NCBI GenBank assembly: GCA_964350265.1
Contig: CAYGJZ010000081.1
Span: forward strand, 1 to 16,992
DNA length: 16,992 bases
Direction: 5' to 3'
Source: BQJD01 sp964350265
GTDB taxonomy: Bacteria; Pseudomonadota; Gammaproteobacteria; Arenicellales; CAJQKF01
Positions 1-8,314 of the stretch are shown here, piece by piece. The translations under genes and the position numbers were made by a program. The notes beneath the pieces were generated by a model. It made no database searches, was not told where the DNA came from, and worked only from the letters and a program-made list of their open reading frames with translations. Positions within the stretch are counted from its first letter, which is position 1. Every line of letters starts with the position of its first letter.

Positions 1-1350
1 ATCGCCGTCGCGCAGCATGCGTTCCACCACCGCCCGGTTGTGGCGGGCATCGTCCATCGCCGGGTCGATGGCCAGGGCACGGTCATAGGCGGCCAGGGCG
101 CCGGACAGGTCGCCGTCGTGGGCAAGGGCATTGCCGCGGTTGTAGTGATCATCGGCACCGTCGCCGCGAAAGGCCTCGGCGGCGGCGGCATGGTCGCCGG
201 CCCGGTACAGGGCCGCGCCGAGATAGGGCGTGTCCCCGGCGGCCACGGCGTCGTCGTAGCGCTGCGCGTCGAAGGCACGGGCGGCGCGCTGGTCGGCGCG
301 CAGGAACCAGCCACGCGGATCGAGATCGCTTCCGGTGAGCGCCTGCACCGGGGCCGGCAGCGGCACCGCCAGCAGGAGCAGCAACCAGGCGCCGCGCCGG
401 AACAGCAGCAGCACGGGCAGCAGCAGTGCCGCGACCAGCCACGGACCGAGTTCACGCTTGCGGTTCACCACGCCTTCCCGCTCCACCCGCTGCACTTCGC
501 CGGCGGCCATGGACTGGCGATCGAGCCGATCAAGATCGGTCTCGTCCAGGGTCATCGTCACCACCCGGCCACCGCTCGCCGCGGCCAGCGCCGAGAGGCC
601 GGCAAGATCGAGCCCGGCGACCACGATGTCGCCGTTGCCGTCCTTCAGCAGCGTGCCGTCGGCCGTCATGATCGGACCCCCCTCGCCGGTGCCCACGGCG
701 AGCACGTCCAGGCGCGCCCCGGCGGCGGCCACCGCGGCGGCCGCCGCCGGGGCGGGGTCGACGCCGTCGCTGACCAGCAGGATCTCGCCGTCGGCGTCGC
801 CGGCGCGCCGCAACAGCGCCTGCGCCTGCGCCAGGGCACGGTCCACGCGATCGCCGTGCACCGGCATGATCTCGGTGGACACGGCAGTGAGCAGGTTGCG
901 CACGGTGTCCGCGTCGGCGGTGACCGGGGAAACGGTGAAGGCATCGCCGGAGAACACCACCAGGCCGTGCTGAACATCGCCCGGACGTGCCAACAGGTCG
1001 CGGATCTTGTAGCGGGCGCGGGCCAGCCGCGAAGGCTGCAGGTCGGCGGACTGCATGCTCGGCGACAGGTCCAGCACCACCACCCTGGCCTGCACCCGCA
1101 CCAGCGCGGTGCCCTCCGGCCAGGGCAGTGCCGGACCGGCCAGGGCGATCACCGCCGCCAGCAGGGCCGCGGCCGCCAGCCACCAGGGCCAGCGCGGCCG
1201 CTGGCCCGACTCCACCAGCAGGCTCGGCAGCAGCGAGGCATCCACCAGCGCCGACCACGGCGACTGTCGCCCGCGTCGACGCCAGGCCAGGTAGACGAGG
1301 CCGACCAGGGGCAGCAGGAACAGCCAGCCGGGACGCAGGAACTCGATCAT
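1..1350 (-). CDS. batB: BatB-like VWA protein with C-terminal TPRs, cut by left edge
   Basis: The reading frame is open from an ATG at 1350 to base 1, giving 450 codons without a stop, so the C-terminus lies outside the window. Visible parts: an N-terminal hydrophobic segment (about residues 8-22), a second membrane segment (about 56-73), then a von Willebrand A domain whose MIDAS begins DLSPS near residues 94-98 and which includes LLVSDG near 191-196. A third hydrophobic stretch (about 303-335) is followed by a soluble region with tetratricopeptide-type repeats (YNRGNAL, ALAAYDRALAIDP). This is the BatB/BatC-type fusion found downstream of BatA in proteobacterial MoxR operons; such proteins are thought to sit in the inner membrane with the VWA domain in the periplasm. 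The MIDAS threonine position reads GDRVD rather than the usual G-T, so metal binding may be altered. The start overlaps the batA stop by 4 bases (ATGA). A BatD-like gene would be expected next, off the edge. Confidence 0.88.
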   Translation of the reverse strand, partial: MIEFLRPGWLFLLPLVGLVYLAWRRRGRQSPWSALVDASLLPSLLVESGQRPRWPWWLAAAALLAAVIALAGPALPWPEGTALVRVQARVVVLDLSPSMQSADLQPSRLARARYKIRDLLARPGDVQHGLVVFSGDAFTVSPVTADADTVRNLLTAVSTEIMPVHGDRVDRALAQAQALLRRAGDADGEILLVSDGVDPAPAAAAAVAAAGARLDVLAVGTGEGGPIMTADGTLLKDGNGDIVVAGLDLAGLSALAAASGGRVVTMTLDETDLDRLDRQSMAAGEVQRVEREGVVNRKRELGPWLVAALLLPVLLLFRRGAWLLLLLAVPLPAPVQALTGSDLDPRGWFLRADQRAARAFDAQRYDDAVAAGDTPYLGAALYRAGDHAAAAEAFRGDGADDHYNRGNALAHDGDLSGALAAYDRALAIDPAMDDARHNRAVVERMLRDGD

Positions 1351-2351
1351 CGCCGGCCCCCGCGCAACCCGGTCATGCCCGGCGGCCAGGCCGTCGCCAG
1401 CAGGCCGCCGAGGGCGGCCAGCACCAGCGGTGCCAGCAGGTAGGGATACAGCTCCGTGGCGCGGCGGGCATCGCGGTTCTCCCGCGGCACCGGTTCCAGC
1501 TGGTCGAGCAGCCGGTAGATGCTGTGCAGGTCGTCGCTGCTGCGGGCACGGAAGTACTGCCCGCCGGTGGTGGTCGCCACCTCGCGCAGCAAGGCCTCGT
1601 CGAGGTCCGACGACGGGTTCACCGCGCGGGTGCCGAACACGCTGTCCACCACCATCCGCTCGGCACCGATGCCCACGGTGTGCACGGTGAGACCGGCGGT
1701 TGCCGCCAGCCGCGCGGCTTCCCGCGGGTCCACGCTGCCGGCGGTGTTGGCGCCGTCGGTCATCAGCACCAGCACGCGGTGGGCGGCATCGGCGTCGCGC
1801 AGGCGCTTGATGGCCAGGGCAATGGCATCGCCGATGGCGGTGCGCTCGCCGGCGATGCCGATGGCAGACTCGTCGAGCAGGATGGACACCGTTTCGCGAT
1901 CGAAGGTCAGCGGCGCCTGCAGGTAGGCGTGGGTGCCGAACAGCACCAGCGCCACGCGATCGCCGCTGCGGCGACGAAGAAAATCCGCACCCAGCGTCTT
2001 CACCACCGACAGGCGGTCCATCGCCTCGCCGTCCACCTCGAGGTCGGCGGTCTTCATGCTGCCGGAAACGTCCACCGCCAGCACCAGGTCACGACCACTT
2101 TCGACCAGCCGGTCGGCCTCGCCCGGCCACTGCGGCCTGGCCGCCGCGGTGACCAGCAGCAGGTAGCCCAGGGCCAGGCCGGCCAGGGCCAGGCGGCTTG
2201 GCGACGTGGCCGCACCGGCCGGACGGGCGAGCTCGAAAAAGGGCACGCGGATGGCACCGGTGCGCCGGGGCAACGGCGGTGCGAACCGCCACACCAGCAG
2301 GGGCAATGGCAGGCAGGCGAACATCCACGGCCAGGCGAACTCGATGCTCAT
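1347..2351 (-). CDS. batA: BatA-like VWA domain membrane protein
   Basis: A 334-residue protein with an N-terminal hydrophobic segment (about residues 8-22), a second one (about 53-71), a VWA domain from about residue 88, and a C-terminal membrane segment (about 306-326). The complete metal-ion-dependent adhesion site is visible: DVSGS at 94-98, the threonine in GERTAIGDAI near 171, and the aspartate in LMTDGANT near 199. This length and layout are typical of BatA. By family knowledge it acts at the inner membrane, probably binding a protein ligand through its Mg/Mn site and working with the MoxR ATPase; the client is unknown. Its ATG overlaps the stop of the DUF4381 gene (ATGA at 2348-2351), and its own stop overlaps the next VWA gene in the same way, which implies translational coupling along the operon. 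Confidence 0.92.
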   Translation of the reverse strand: MSIEFAWPWMFACLPLPLLVWRFAPPLPRRTGAIRVPFFELARPAGAATSPSRLALAGLALGYLLLVTAAARPQWPGEADRLVESGRDLVLAVDVSGSMKTADLEVDGEAMDRLSVVKTLGADFLRRRSGDRVALVLFGTHAYLQAPLTFDRETVSILLDESAIGIAGERTAIGDAIALAIKRLRDADAAHRVLVLMTDGANTAGSVDPREAARLAATAGLTVHTVGIGAERMVVDSVFGTRAVNPSSDLDEALLREVATTTGGQYFRARSSDDLHSIYRLLDQLEPVPRENRDARRATELYPYLLAPLVLAALGGLLATAWPPGMTGLRGGRR

Positions 2352-2797
2352 GGGAAACGGCGTACCGCGAGCAGTCGTTGCACAAGCCGCGCCATGCGCT
2401 CGACGTCACCGCCCTCGCGGCGATAGGGGTCGTCCAGCGCCGCCAGCGCATCGTCGTCCATGCCCCCGGGCAGTCGCGCCGACAGGTAGCGGCGGAAGGC
2501 ATCGCCGCTGAGCGCGGCGGCGGAAGGCTCCTGCAGCACCAGGTAGCGTCGCAGCACCACCGACAGCGCGCGGCAGGCGGCACCGGCGTCACCGTCTTCC
2601 CGGTAGCGCCGTTGAATCCGTTGCGCCAGCCGCTGCGCGGCGCGGCGGGGTCGTCGCCGGCGCAGGGTCTGCGCCAGCCGCTGCGCCGCGAACACGGTCA
2701 CCACCAGCACCAGCGCCGCCAGCAGCCACCAAGGCCATGCCGGCGGCCACCAGGCCGGCGATGCCGGCAGGTGGATGTCACGCAGCTGGTCGAGCAC
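2348..2797 (-). CDS. DUF4381 family membrane protein
   Basis: A 149-residue protein starting with VLDQLRDIHLP, containing one strongly hydrophobic helix (about residues 15-38, rich in Trp, Leu and Val) followed by a basic, helical cytosolic part. This pattern, and the position between DUF58 and BatA genes, fit the DUF4381 family. I chose the GTG at 2797 because a strong GGAGGAG Shine-Dalgarno lies 10 bases upstream and because residues upstream of it in the same frame (Cys/Trp/Ser-rich) look like shadow translation of the DUF58 gene. The gene therefore overlaps DUF58 by 20 bases. The function is not known; in these operons the protein is presumed to be a membrane adaptor between the ATPase/DUF58 pair and the VWA proteins. 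Confidence 0.85.
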   Translation of the reverse strand: MLDQLRDIHLPASPAWWPPAWPWWLLAALVLVVTVFAAQRLAQTLRRRRPRRAAQRLAQRIQRRYREDGDAGAACRALSVVLRRYLVLQEPSAAALSGDAFRRYLSARLPGGMDDDALAALDDPYRREGGDVERMARLVQRLLAVRRFP

Positions 2798-3739
2798 GTC
2801 CCGGTTTCTCCTCCGCCAGCGCCGGCCGGTCGCCGCGGACGATGGCGTCGAGTTGTTCCACCACCGGCCGGCCGGCACTGACCACGCCGTGCAGCAGGCG
2901 GTGGCGTTGCGCCAGCTCGCGCAGTGGCTGGCGCAGCCGTTGCTCCAGCCGCTGCCACGCTCCGGCATCCTCGCGGCGCACGGCGAGCTCGGCGATGCGC
3001 CGACCGTCGCTCACCGGGTAGCGCCCCGGCGGCGGCGGCGCCAGTTCCACCGCGTCGAGCACCTGCGCCACCAGCACGTCGTTGTGGCGGGCCAGGCGCA
3101 GCAGGTGACGGCGGGCGGCCTCGTCGAGATCGTAGAAGTCCCCGACCAGGCAGACCAGCGACCCGGGTCGCGCCACCTCGGTGGCGCGACGCAGGGTGTC
3201 CGACAGCGGCGGTGACTCCCCCGCCGCTTGCCCGGACCGCGTCGCCAGCGCGCCGAGCATGCCCATCAGTGCGCGGCGTCCCGCCCGTGGCCGACGCTCG
3301 ACGTGGCCACCGGCACAGCCCAGCAGCAGGCCGATGCGATCGCCGGCCGCCAGCGCTGCCCAGCCGAGCAGCGCGGCGACCTCCGCCGCCACCACGTGCT
3401 TGAACGCCAGCCTGGTGCCGAAGTACATGGACGGGCCGAAGGAGGCCACCACCAGCACGGCGCGCTCCTTCTCCTCTTCGAACACCTTGGTATGCGTGCG
3501 CCCGCTGCGCGCGGTCACCCGCCAGTCGATCCAGCGCACGTCGTCGCCGGCCTGGTAGGGGCGCGACTCGGCGAAACTCATGCCACGGCCGCGCATGCGC
3601 GAGGCATGCATGCCGGCGCGCCAGGACACCGCCGTCACCCGGGTGGCCAGGCGCAGTCGCCGCGCGGCCTGGCGCAGGCCGATCAGCGCGGCGAGGTCGA
3701 ACCGGTCACCGGCCAGGCCGGCGCCATCGCCGGCCGGGA

Positions 3740-3743
<4 letters not shown>
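2778..3743 (-). CDS. DUF58 domain-containing protein
   Basis: A 321-residue protein starting with GTG; the first bases overlap the MoxR stop (GTGA, 3740-3743). The DUF58 signature is plain near residues 52-81: GRGMSFAESRPY, then YQAGDDVRWIDWRVTARSG, followed by a VWA-like fold (KERAVLVVASFGPSMYFGT). DUF58 proteins are the standard partner of MoxR ATPases; the C-terminal part is a degenerate VWA domain. Here the usual DxSxS is SFGPSM, so a complete MIDAS is not seen. No membrane helix is obvious, suggesting a cytosolic or peripheral protein. It is part of the five-gene operon and is probably made in a fixed ratio with the ATPase through coupled translation. Confidence 0.92.
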
Positions 3744-4756
<1,013 letters not shown>

Positions 4757-4788
4757 GTCTCGTTCCGTGGTTGCAGGGCGAGGGCGCG

Positions 4789-4794
4789 ATTCTA
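4789..4794 (-). promoter_or_regulatory. Candidate -10 box of the MoxR operon
   Basis: On the minus strand the sequence TAGAAT matches the sigma-70 -10 consensus at 5 of 6 positions. Its first three bases are also the TAG stop codon of the upstream kinase. It would start transcription about 26 bases before the MoxR ATG. No convincing -35 element is present at 16-18 bases upstream, so this rests on the -10 box and the position only. Confidence 0.35.
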
Positions 4795-5571
4795 ACCCGG
4801 ATGTCCGCCGCTTCGGCGACGCCGGGCGCTGCGCGCGACGATGGCGTCAAGCAACCCCCGGCCACGCCGGTCGAGACGGCGCAGGCCGAGGTAGCGCAGC
4901 AGGAAACGCAGCCGCCGGTAGCCGCTGACGCCGTCGGCATAGCGATGCAGTTTCTCCAGGTCGCGGATGGCGCCGCGACGACCGAACGGCAGCCAGCGGG
5001 CATCTTCCAGGTCGATCACCCGCACCGCGCCCGCCACCGCCTGGCCGCTGGCCAGTCGCGGGTCGATGAACAGGTGCTTTGGATACAGGTTGCCGTGGAA
5101 CAGGCGCGCGCCGTGCATGTGCCGCAGGTAGTCGGCAAGGGCTCGGCTGACGATGTCCGGCGGCCGCCCCTGCCACTTCGCCAGCAACCGGTCCAGCGGC
5201 TGGTGCGCGGTCAGGGCCCGCGTCACCAGCAGGCCCTGGCGGTGCCCGTGGTGACGACGCAGTGCCAGCACCGCCACCTCCAGGGTATCCACCCCGGCGG
5301 CGGCGAAGCGTTGCAGCGCGCGGTACTCGCGCAGCAGCAACAGGTCGCGGCCGGGCAGGCCGCGCGGGAAATAGTCCTGCTGGCGTTTGCGGTAGAATGC
5401 GCCGTCGCCGTCCAGGTGGTGGCGAAAGACCTGGCTGAAGCCGCGGCCGCGCCGGTTCGGCTCGTCCACGATCTCGCCCGGCCACGACCACAACGCGTCG
5501 AAGCCGTGCAGTCCGCCGGCGGCCAGCGCCGGCCGCAGCGCCGGATCCACCTGCCAGACCGTGCCCTTCAT
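4792..5571 (-). CDS. InaA/lipopolysaccharide-kinase family protein
   Basis: A 259-residue protein of the InaA/Kdo-kinase group of small kinase-like proteins. Seen: EPNRRGRGFSQVFR and FYRKRQQDYF (about residues 37-68, the nucleotide-binding lobe with K62), REYRALQRFAAAGV (81-94), HGNLYPKHLFID (159-170) as the catalytic loop, and VRVIDLEDA (183-191) in the metal-binding position. The HGNLYPKH and DLE forms differ from classical HRD and DFG, but as I recall the family this is how InaA-type members look. The likely role is phosphorylation of lipopolysaccharide core sugar or a related envelope substrate, at the cytosolic face of the inner membrane. I placed the start at ATG 5571; an in-frame GTG at 5616 is the alternative, and neither has a good Shine-Dalgarno. 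It diverges from the methyltransferase gene only 16 bases away. Confidence 0.85.
   Translation of the reverse strand: MKGTVWQVDPALRPALAAGGLHGFDALWSWPGEIVDEPNRRGRGFSQVFRHHLDGDGAFYRKRQQDYFPRGLPGRDLLLLREYRALQRFAAAGVDTLEVAVLALRRHHGHRQGLLVTRALTAHQPLDRLLAKWQGRPPDIVSRALADYLRHMHGARLFHGNLYPKHLFIDPRLASGQAVAGAVRVIDLEDARWLPFGRRGAIRDLEKLHRYADGVSGYRRLRFLLRYLGLRRLDRRGRGLLDAIVARSARRRRSGGHPG
5393..5398 (+). promoter_or_regulatory. Possible -10 box for the methyltransferase gene
   Basis: TAGAAT on the plus strand, inside the opposite-strand kinase gene and about 190 bases before the methyltransferase start. The context GGTAGAATGC resembles gammaproteobacterial -10 boxes, but there is no clear -35. It is listed because the 16-base gap between the divergent genes cannot hold a promoter. 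Confidence 0.15.
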
Positions 5572-5587
5572 TGCCAAGCGCCGAGGA

Positions 5588-6208
5588 ATGTCATCGTTGA
5601 AACCCACCGTCGCCACCCGGCCGGATCGCTACCGCGCCCGTGACCAGGCCCTGGCCTACCACGCCAGCACCGGCGACGAGGGTCGTCGCTCGCTGAGCCA
5701 GCGACTGGAACTGATGGCGGTGCGCCGCGCGCTGGCCGCCACCGGCGGCGGCCACAGCGTGCTCGACGTGCCCTGCGGCACCGGTCGCATCGACGGCCTG
5801 CTGCGCGCCCACTTCGACGAGGTGGTGGGCATCGACAGCTCGGTGCCGATGCTGTCCGTCTACCGCGACCGCCTGCCCGGACGGCAGGGCTGCTGCGCGG
5901 ACATCTTCGCCCTGCCCTTCGCCGACGAAAGCTTCGACTGGGTGGTGTGCCACCGCTACCTGCACCATCTCCACCACGAGGAGGAACGACGCCGCGCACT
6001 GGCCAGCCTGCGACGGGTGTGCCGCCAGGGCGTGGTGGTCTATGCCTGGGTGAACACGCCGCTGGTGCGGCGGCGTGGCGCCATGCGCACCTCGGTGCCG
6101 GCCGAGCGCCTGCACCGGGTGATCGACGAGGCTGGCCTGCGCGTGGACAGCGTGCATGCCTGCGCCGGCCCCTTCAGCGTCAAGTCGATCTTCGTCTGTC
6201 GCCGCTGA
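5588..6208 (+). CDS. Class I SAM-dependent methyltransferase
   Basis: A 206-residue protein with the class I (Rossmann) methyltransferase core: motif I VLDVPCGTGRI (58-68), the acidic end of strand beta-2 in VVGIDSSVPML (79-89), and ADIFALPFADESFDWVVCHRYLHHL, which holds the post-I and motif II/III region. The C-terminal part (VVVYAWVNTP, then VDSVHACAGPFSVKSIFVCRR) fits the closing strands. The substrate is not determined; lying between two lipopolysaccharide-kinase-like genes, a glycan or envelope substrate is a reasonable inference. The start is uncertain. ATG 5588 has a GAGGA element too close (0-1 base) to serve it, while the same GAGGA is 9 bases before an in-frame TTG at 5597, which is therefore a serious alternative. 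A GTG at 5561 would also be in frame but would overlap the divergent kinase gene. Confidence 0.88.
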   Translation: MSSLKPTVATRPDRYRARDQALAYHASTGDEGRRSLSQRLELMAVRRALAATGGGHSVLDVPCGTGRIDGLLRAHFDEVVGIDSSVPMLSVYRDRLPGRQGCCADIFALPFADESFDWVVCHRYLHHLHHEEERRRALASLRRVCRQGVVVYAWVNTPLVRRRGAMRTSVPAERLHRVIDEAGLRVDSVHACAGPFSVKSIFVCRR

Positions 6209-6211
6209 ACG

Positions 6212-6227
6212 GCCCGCCCCGGCGGGC
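6212..6227. terminator. GC-rich hairpin between convergent genes
   Basis: GCCCGCC and GGCGGGC form a 7-base perfect inverted repeat around a 2-base centre (6 pairs with a 4-base loop is more realistic). It lies 4 bases after the methyltransferase stop and about 22 bases beyond the stop of the convergent kinase gene. There is no T-tract on either strand, so it may slow polymerase or protect mRNA ends rather than act as a full intrinsic terminator. Confidence 0.35.
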
Positions 6228-6248
6228 GCGCCGACGGCGTCGCCATGC

Positions 6249-7082
6249 TCAGTCATACAGCCGGTAGTCCCGTCCCTTGCCATCGTAGTAGTCCCACAGC
6301 GCCCGGGTGGCGCGATCCACCGCGACCAGCCAGTCGCGCCACTGCGAGCGATGCATGCCGCGGGCAGCCAGGTAGTCGCGCAGGAAGCGGAAGCGCTGCC
6401 AGCGCGCGGCATCGACGAAGCCGTTCAGGCGCGCCAGGTCGTCGATGCAGAACCGGTTGACCGGCCGTGGCAGGCGCAGCATCTCGTGAAAGTCCAGCAG
6501 GCAGGGCACCGGCTCCTCGCCGGACAGGTCCACCAGCACGTTGTCACCGTGCAGGTCGCGGTGAAACAGGCCGTGCTCATGCATCGCCGCCACCGACACC
6601 GCCAGCTTGCGACGCACCGTGCGCACCGCCTTCGCGCTGGCACGGCCACGGCTGAAGGCCATCAGCGTCGGCGCCCCGTCCAGCGACTCGGTCACCAGCA
6701 GGCTCTGCCGCCAGCCACCCGGTCCACGCCGTTCTCCCCAGGCCAGCAATGCCGGCACGCGGATGCCCAGGGCCGCCAGCTGGCGGGCATTGCGCCACTC
6801 GGCGCTGGCCCGGCTCGGCCGCAGCAGGTACTTGATGCGTTCGAACACCGAGCGTGGCAGGTAGTACTTGAGAAAGACGTCGGCCCCGGGCAGTTGCAGC
6901 ACGGTGGACCAGCGCTGGCGGCGGTCGGCACGGTCACCGCCGTCGGCCGGTCGCCAGTCCGGGGTCAGCGTGGCCAGGGAGCGGAAGCCGGCAGAGGCGG
7001 CGAAGGCAGCGGCAACGTGCCAGCGAACCCCGTCGATGCGCCGCACCTCCACCCGCTCGGGGCCTTGAGGAACCTTGCGCAC
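6249..7082 (-). CDS. WaaP/InaA-type lipopolysaccharide kinase
   Basis: A 277-residue kinase-fold protein with a more classical active site than its neighbour at 4792-5571. Seen: ADVFLKYYLPRSVFERIKYLL (about 67-87, with K72 as the likely ATP-anchoring lysine), AEWRNARQLAALGIRVP (94-110), HRDLHGDN (174-181) as the catalytic loop with D176 and N181, and LLDFHEM (195-201) in the DFG position. This fits the heptose or Kdo kinases of lipopolysaccharide core assembly (RfaP/WaaP group), which phosphorylate sugars in the cytosol and add negative charge for outer-membrane stability. The start is a GTG at 7082, 10 bases after the stop of the DUF4404 gene; the Shine-Dalgarno (GCGGGG) is weak and in-frame GTGs follow shortly after. 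It is probably co-transcribed with the DUF4404 gene. Confidence 0.86.
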   Translation of the reverse strand: MRKVPQGPERVEVRRIDGVRWHVAAAFAASAGFRSLATLTPDWRPADGGDRADRRQRWSTVLQLPGADVFLKYYLPRSVFERIKYLLRPSRASAEWRNARQLAALGIRVPALLAWGERRGPGGWRQSLLVTESLDGAPTLMAFSRGRASAKAVRTVRRKLAVSVAAMHEHGLFHRDLHGDNVLVDLSGEEPVPCLLDFHEMLRLPRPVNRFCIDDLARLNGFVDAARWQRFRFLRDYLAARGMHRSQWRDWLVAVDRATRALWDYYDGKGRDYRLYD

Positions 7083-7092
7083 GACCCCGCTG

Positions 7093-7371
7093 TCAGATGC
7101 CCATGTTGGCGAGGGTCATCATGATGTTGTTGAGCACGGTGGTGGCGTCGGGATGGCGCGCCTCGATCTGGTGGATGGTGTCCTGGATGCTGCCGCGCAG
7201 GCCGCCGGTGTCGGTGAGATGGTCGTCGTCATCGTCCAGGCGCGTCGACAGGTCGTCGATGACGGCTTCCAGTCGTCGCCGGGACTCGGCGGCGCCGGGG
7301 GCGTCGCTCGGCAACTCGGCCACTTCCCGGCGCAGTCGATCCACCAGTTCGCGCAGTGCTTGTTCGCTCAT
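7093..7371 (-). CDS. DUF4404 family small protein
   Basis: A 92-residue acidic, mostly helical protein beginning MSEQALRELVDRLRRE and ending TTVLNNIMMTLANMGI, which fits the DUF4404 family of short proteins seen in pseudomonads and other gammaproteobacteria. Residues about 45-52 contain a run of aspartates (LDDDDDH). The C-terminal half looks amphipathic and could form a coiled coil or helical pair. No signal peptide or membrane segment is seen, so it should be cytosolic. The ATG at 7371 has a GAAGGG Shine-Dalgarno 10 bases upstream; the longer open frame upstream of it (to 8328) is shadow translation of the DUF1223 gene. The biochemical role is unknown. It precedes the WaaP-like kinase by 10 bases and is probably in the same transcript. 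Confidence 0.85.
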   Translation of the reverse strand: MSEQALRELVDRLRREVAELPSDAPGAAESRRRLEAVIDDLSTRLDDDDDHLTDTGGLRGSIQDTIHQIEARHPDATTVLNNIMMTLANMGI

Positions 7372-7403
7372 GAAATTCCGACCCTTCAGTCTCCACGTTC
7401 CAG

Positions 7404-7424
7404 GCACCGGCCGGCGGCCGGTGC
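7404..7424. repeat. Perfect 9-bp inverted repeat in DUF4404 leader
   Basis: GCACCGGCC and GGCCGGTGC flank a 3-base centre (GGC). The element lies in the 105-base divergent gap between the DUF4404 and DUF1223 genes, just downstream of the candidate minus-strand -10 box. If that box is used, the hairpin would form at the very 5' end of the mRNA. It could be an operator over the start point or an mRNA-stabilising hairpin. No T-tract follows on either strand. Confidence 0.5.
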
Positions 7425-7430
7425 AGGGGC

Positions 7431-7439
7431 ATTTTATCA
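7431..7439 (-). promoter_or_regulatory. Candidate extended -10 promoter for DUF4404-kinase
   Basis: The minus strand reads TGATAAAAT: an extended -10 TGn followed by TAAAAT (5 of 6 to consensus). It is the most AT-rich stretch in this gap. No good -35 is visible, which is tolerated for extended -10 promoters. The start point would be near 7424. On the plus strand the same bases (TTTTAT, 7432-7437) could weakly serve the DUF1223 gene. Confidence 0.45.
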
Positions 7440-7476
7440 CCGAGACGGCGCCGCCACGCGCCGCTGGATGCAGCCG

Positions 7477-8247
7477 ATGACCCTGACCGCCCCGCTGTTC
7501 GCCCCGCTCTTCGCCGTGCTGTGCACCACCGCCTTCGCCGCCTTCCTCGCCGCGGGTCCGACCCGGGCCGACGCGCCCGGGCCGGCCCGGGCGGTGGTGG
7601 AGCTGTTCACCTCCCAGGGCTGCTACTCCTGCCCGCCGGCCGACGCCCACCTGGCCGAGGTCATCGCCGGCCAGGATGCCGTGGTGGCGCTGGAGTTCCA
7701 CGTCGACTACTGGGACGACCTCGTCTACGGCAGCGCCGGCCGCTGGCGCGACCCCTTCTCCGACCCCGCCTTCAGTGCCCGCCAGCGCGACTACCACGGC
7801 AATCGCCTGGCCGGACGCCGGGGAGTCTACACGCCGCAGATGGTGGTCAACGGCGACCATGCTCTGGTGGGAGGCCGGCGTGACGTGCTCGACCGGACCC
7901 TGGCCGAAGCCGCCGCCCTGCCCCTCGAGGTACGGGTGACCCGTGGCGATGACGGTGCCCGGGTGCTGGTCGAAGGCGAGGCCGGCGAGCCGGCGCATCT
8001 CGTCCAGGTGGACTTCATCCACGCCGCCAGGACCCCGGTCACCGCCGGCGAGAACCACGGCAAGTTCCTGGAAAATCACCATATTGTCACACAGCTGCAG
8101 CCGCTGGGAGAGTACGCTTCCAGCCGTGTCGAACGGGCACTCGCCGCGCCGGCCGGGAAGGCCACCGGCTGCGCGGTGCTGGTGCAGTCGGCCAGCGGCC
8201 GCATCCTGGGCGCTGCCTACTGCCCGCGGCTCCCGGAACCGTCGTAG
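7477..8247 (+). CDS. DUF1223 secreted thioredoxin-like protein
   Basis: A 256-residue protein with an N-terminal hydrophobic signal sequence (about residues 1-32, ending GPTRA before DAPG), then AVVELFTSQGCYSCPPAD, the hallmark of the DUF1223 family. The pair C49-x-x-C52 sits where thioredoxin-fold proteins carry their redox motif. Further family-like segments are ALEFHVDYWDDLVY, FSARQRDYHG, GVYTPQMVVNGD and ENHGKFLENHHIV. It is expected to be periplasmic; a disulfide or redox role is inferred from the CxxC but not established for the family. The start is chosen at ATG 7477, with GGA 8 bases upstream; ATG 7468 (three residues longer) is equally in frame. The small gene at 8315 follows after 67 bases on the same strand and may share the transcript. 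Confidence 0.88.
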   Translation: MTLTAPLFAPLFAVLCTTAFAAFLAAGPTRADAPGPARAVVELFTSQGCYSCPPADAHLAEVIAGQDAVVALEFHVDYWDDLVYGSAGRWRDPFSDPAFSARQRDYHGNRLAGRRGVYTPQMVVNGDHALVGGRRDVLDRTLAEAAALPLEVRVTRGDDGARVLVEGEAGEPAHLVQVDFIHAARTPVTAGENHGKFLENHHIVTQLQPLGEYASSRVERALAAPAGKATGCAVLVQSASGRILGAAYCPRLPEPS

Positions 8248-8314
8248 CGATGGCACGGAACCATTGGCGACGATGGCGCGTCTAAACCAGTGTGTCACGA
8301 CGAGAGAAGACGAA

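Noticed and set aside
40..1443. A 467-codon plus-strand open frame opposite the BatB-like gene
   Set aside because: The product is Gln/Arg/His/Gly-rich and low-complexity; the minus strand encodes a coherent VWA-TPR protein over the same bases.
987..2426. A 479-codon plus-strand open frame opposite batA
   Set aside because: It crosses the boundary of two well-defined minus-strand genes and has shadow-type composition.
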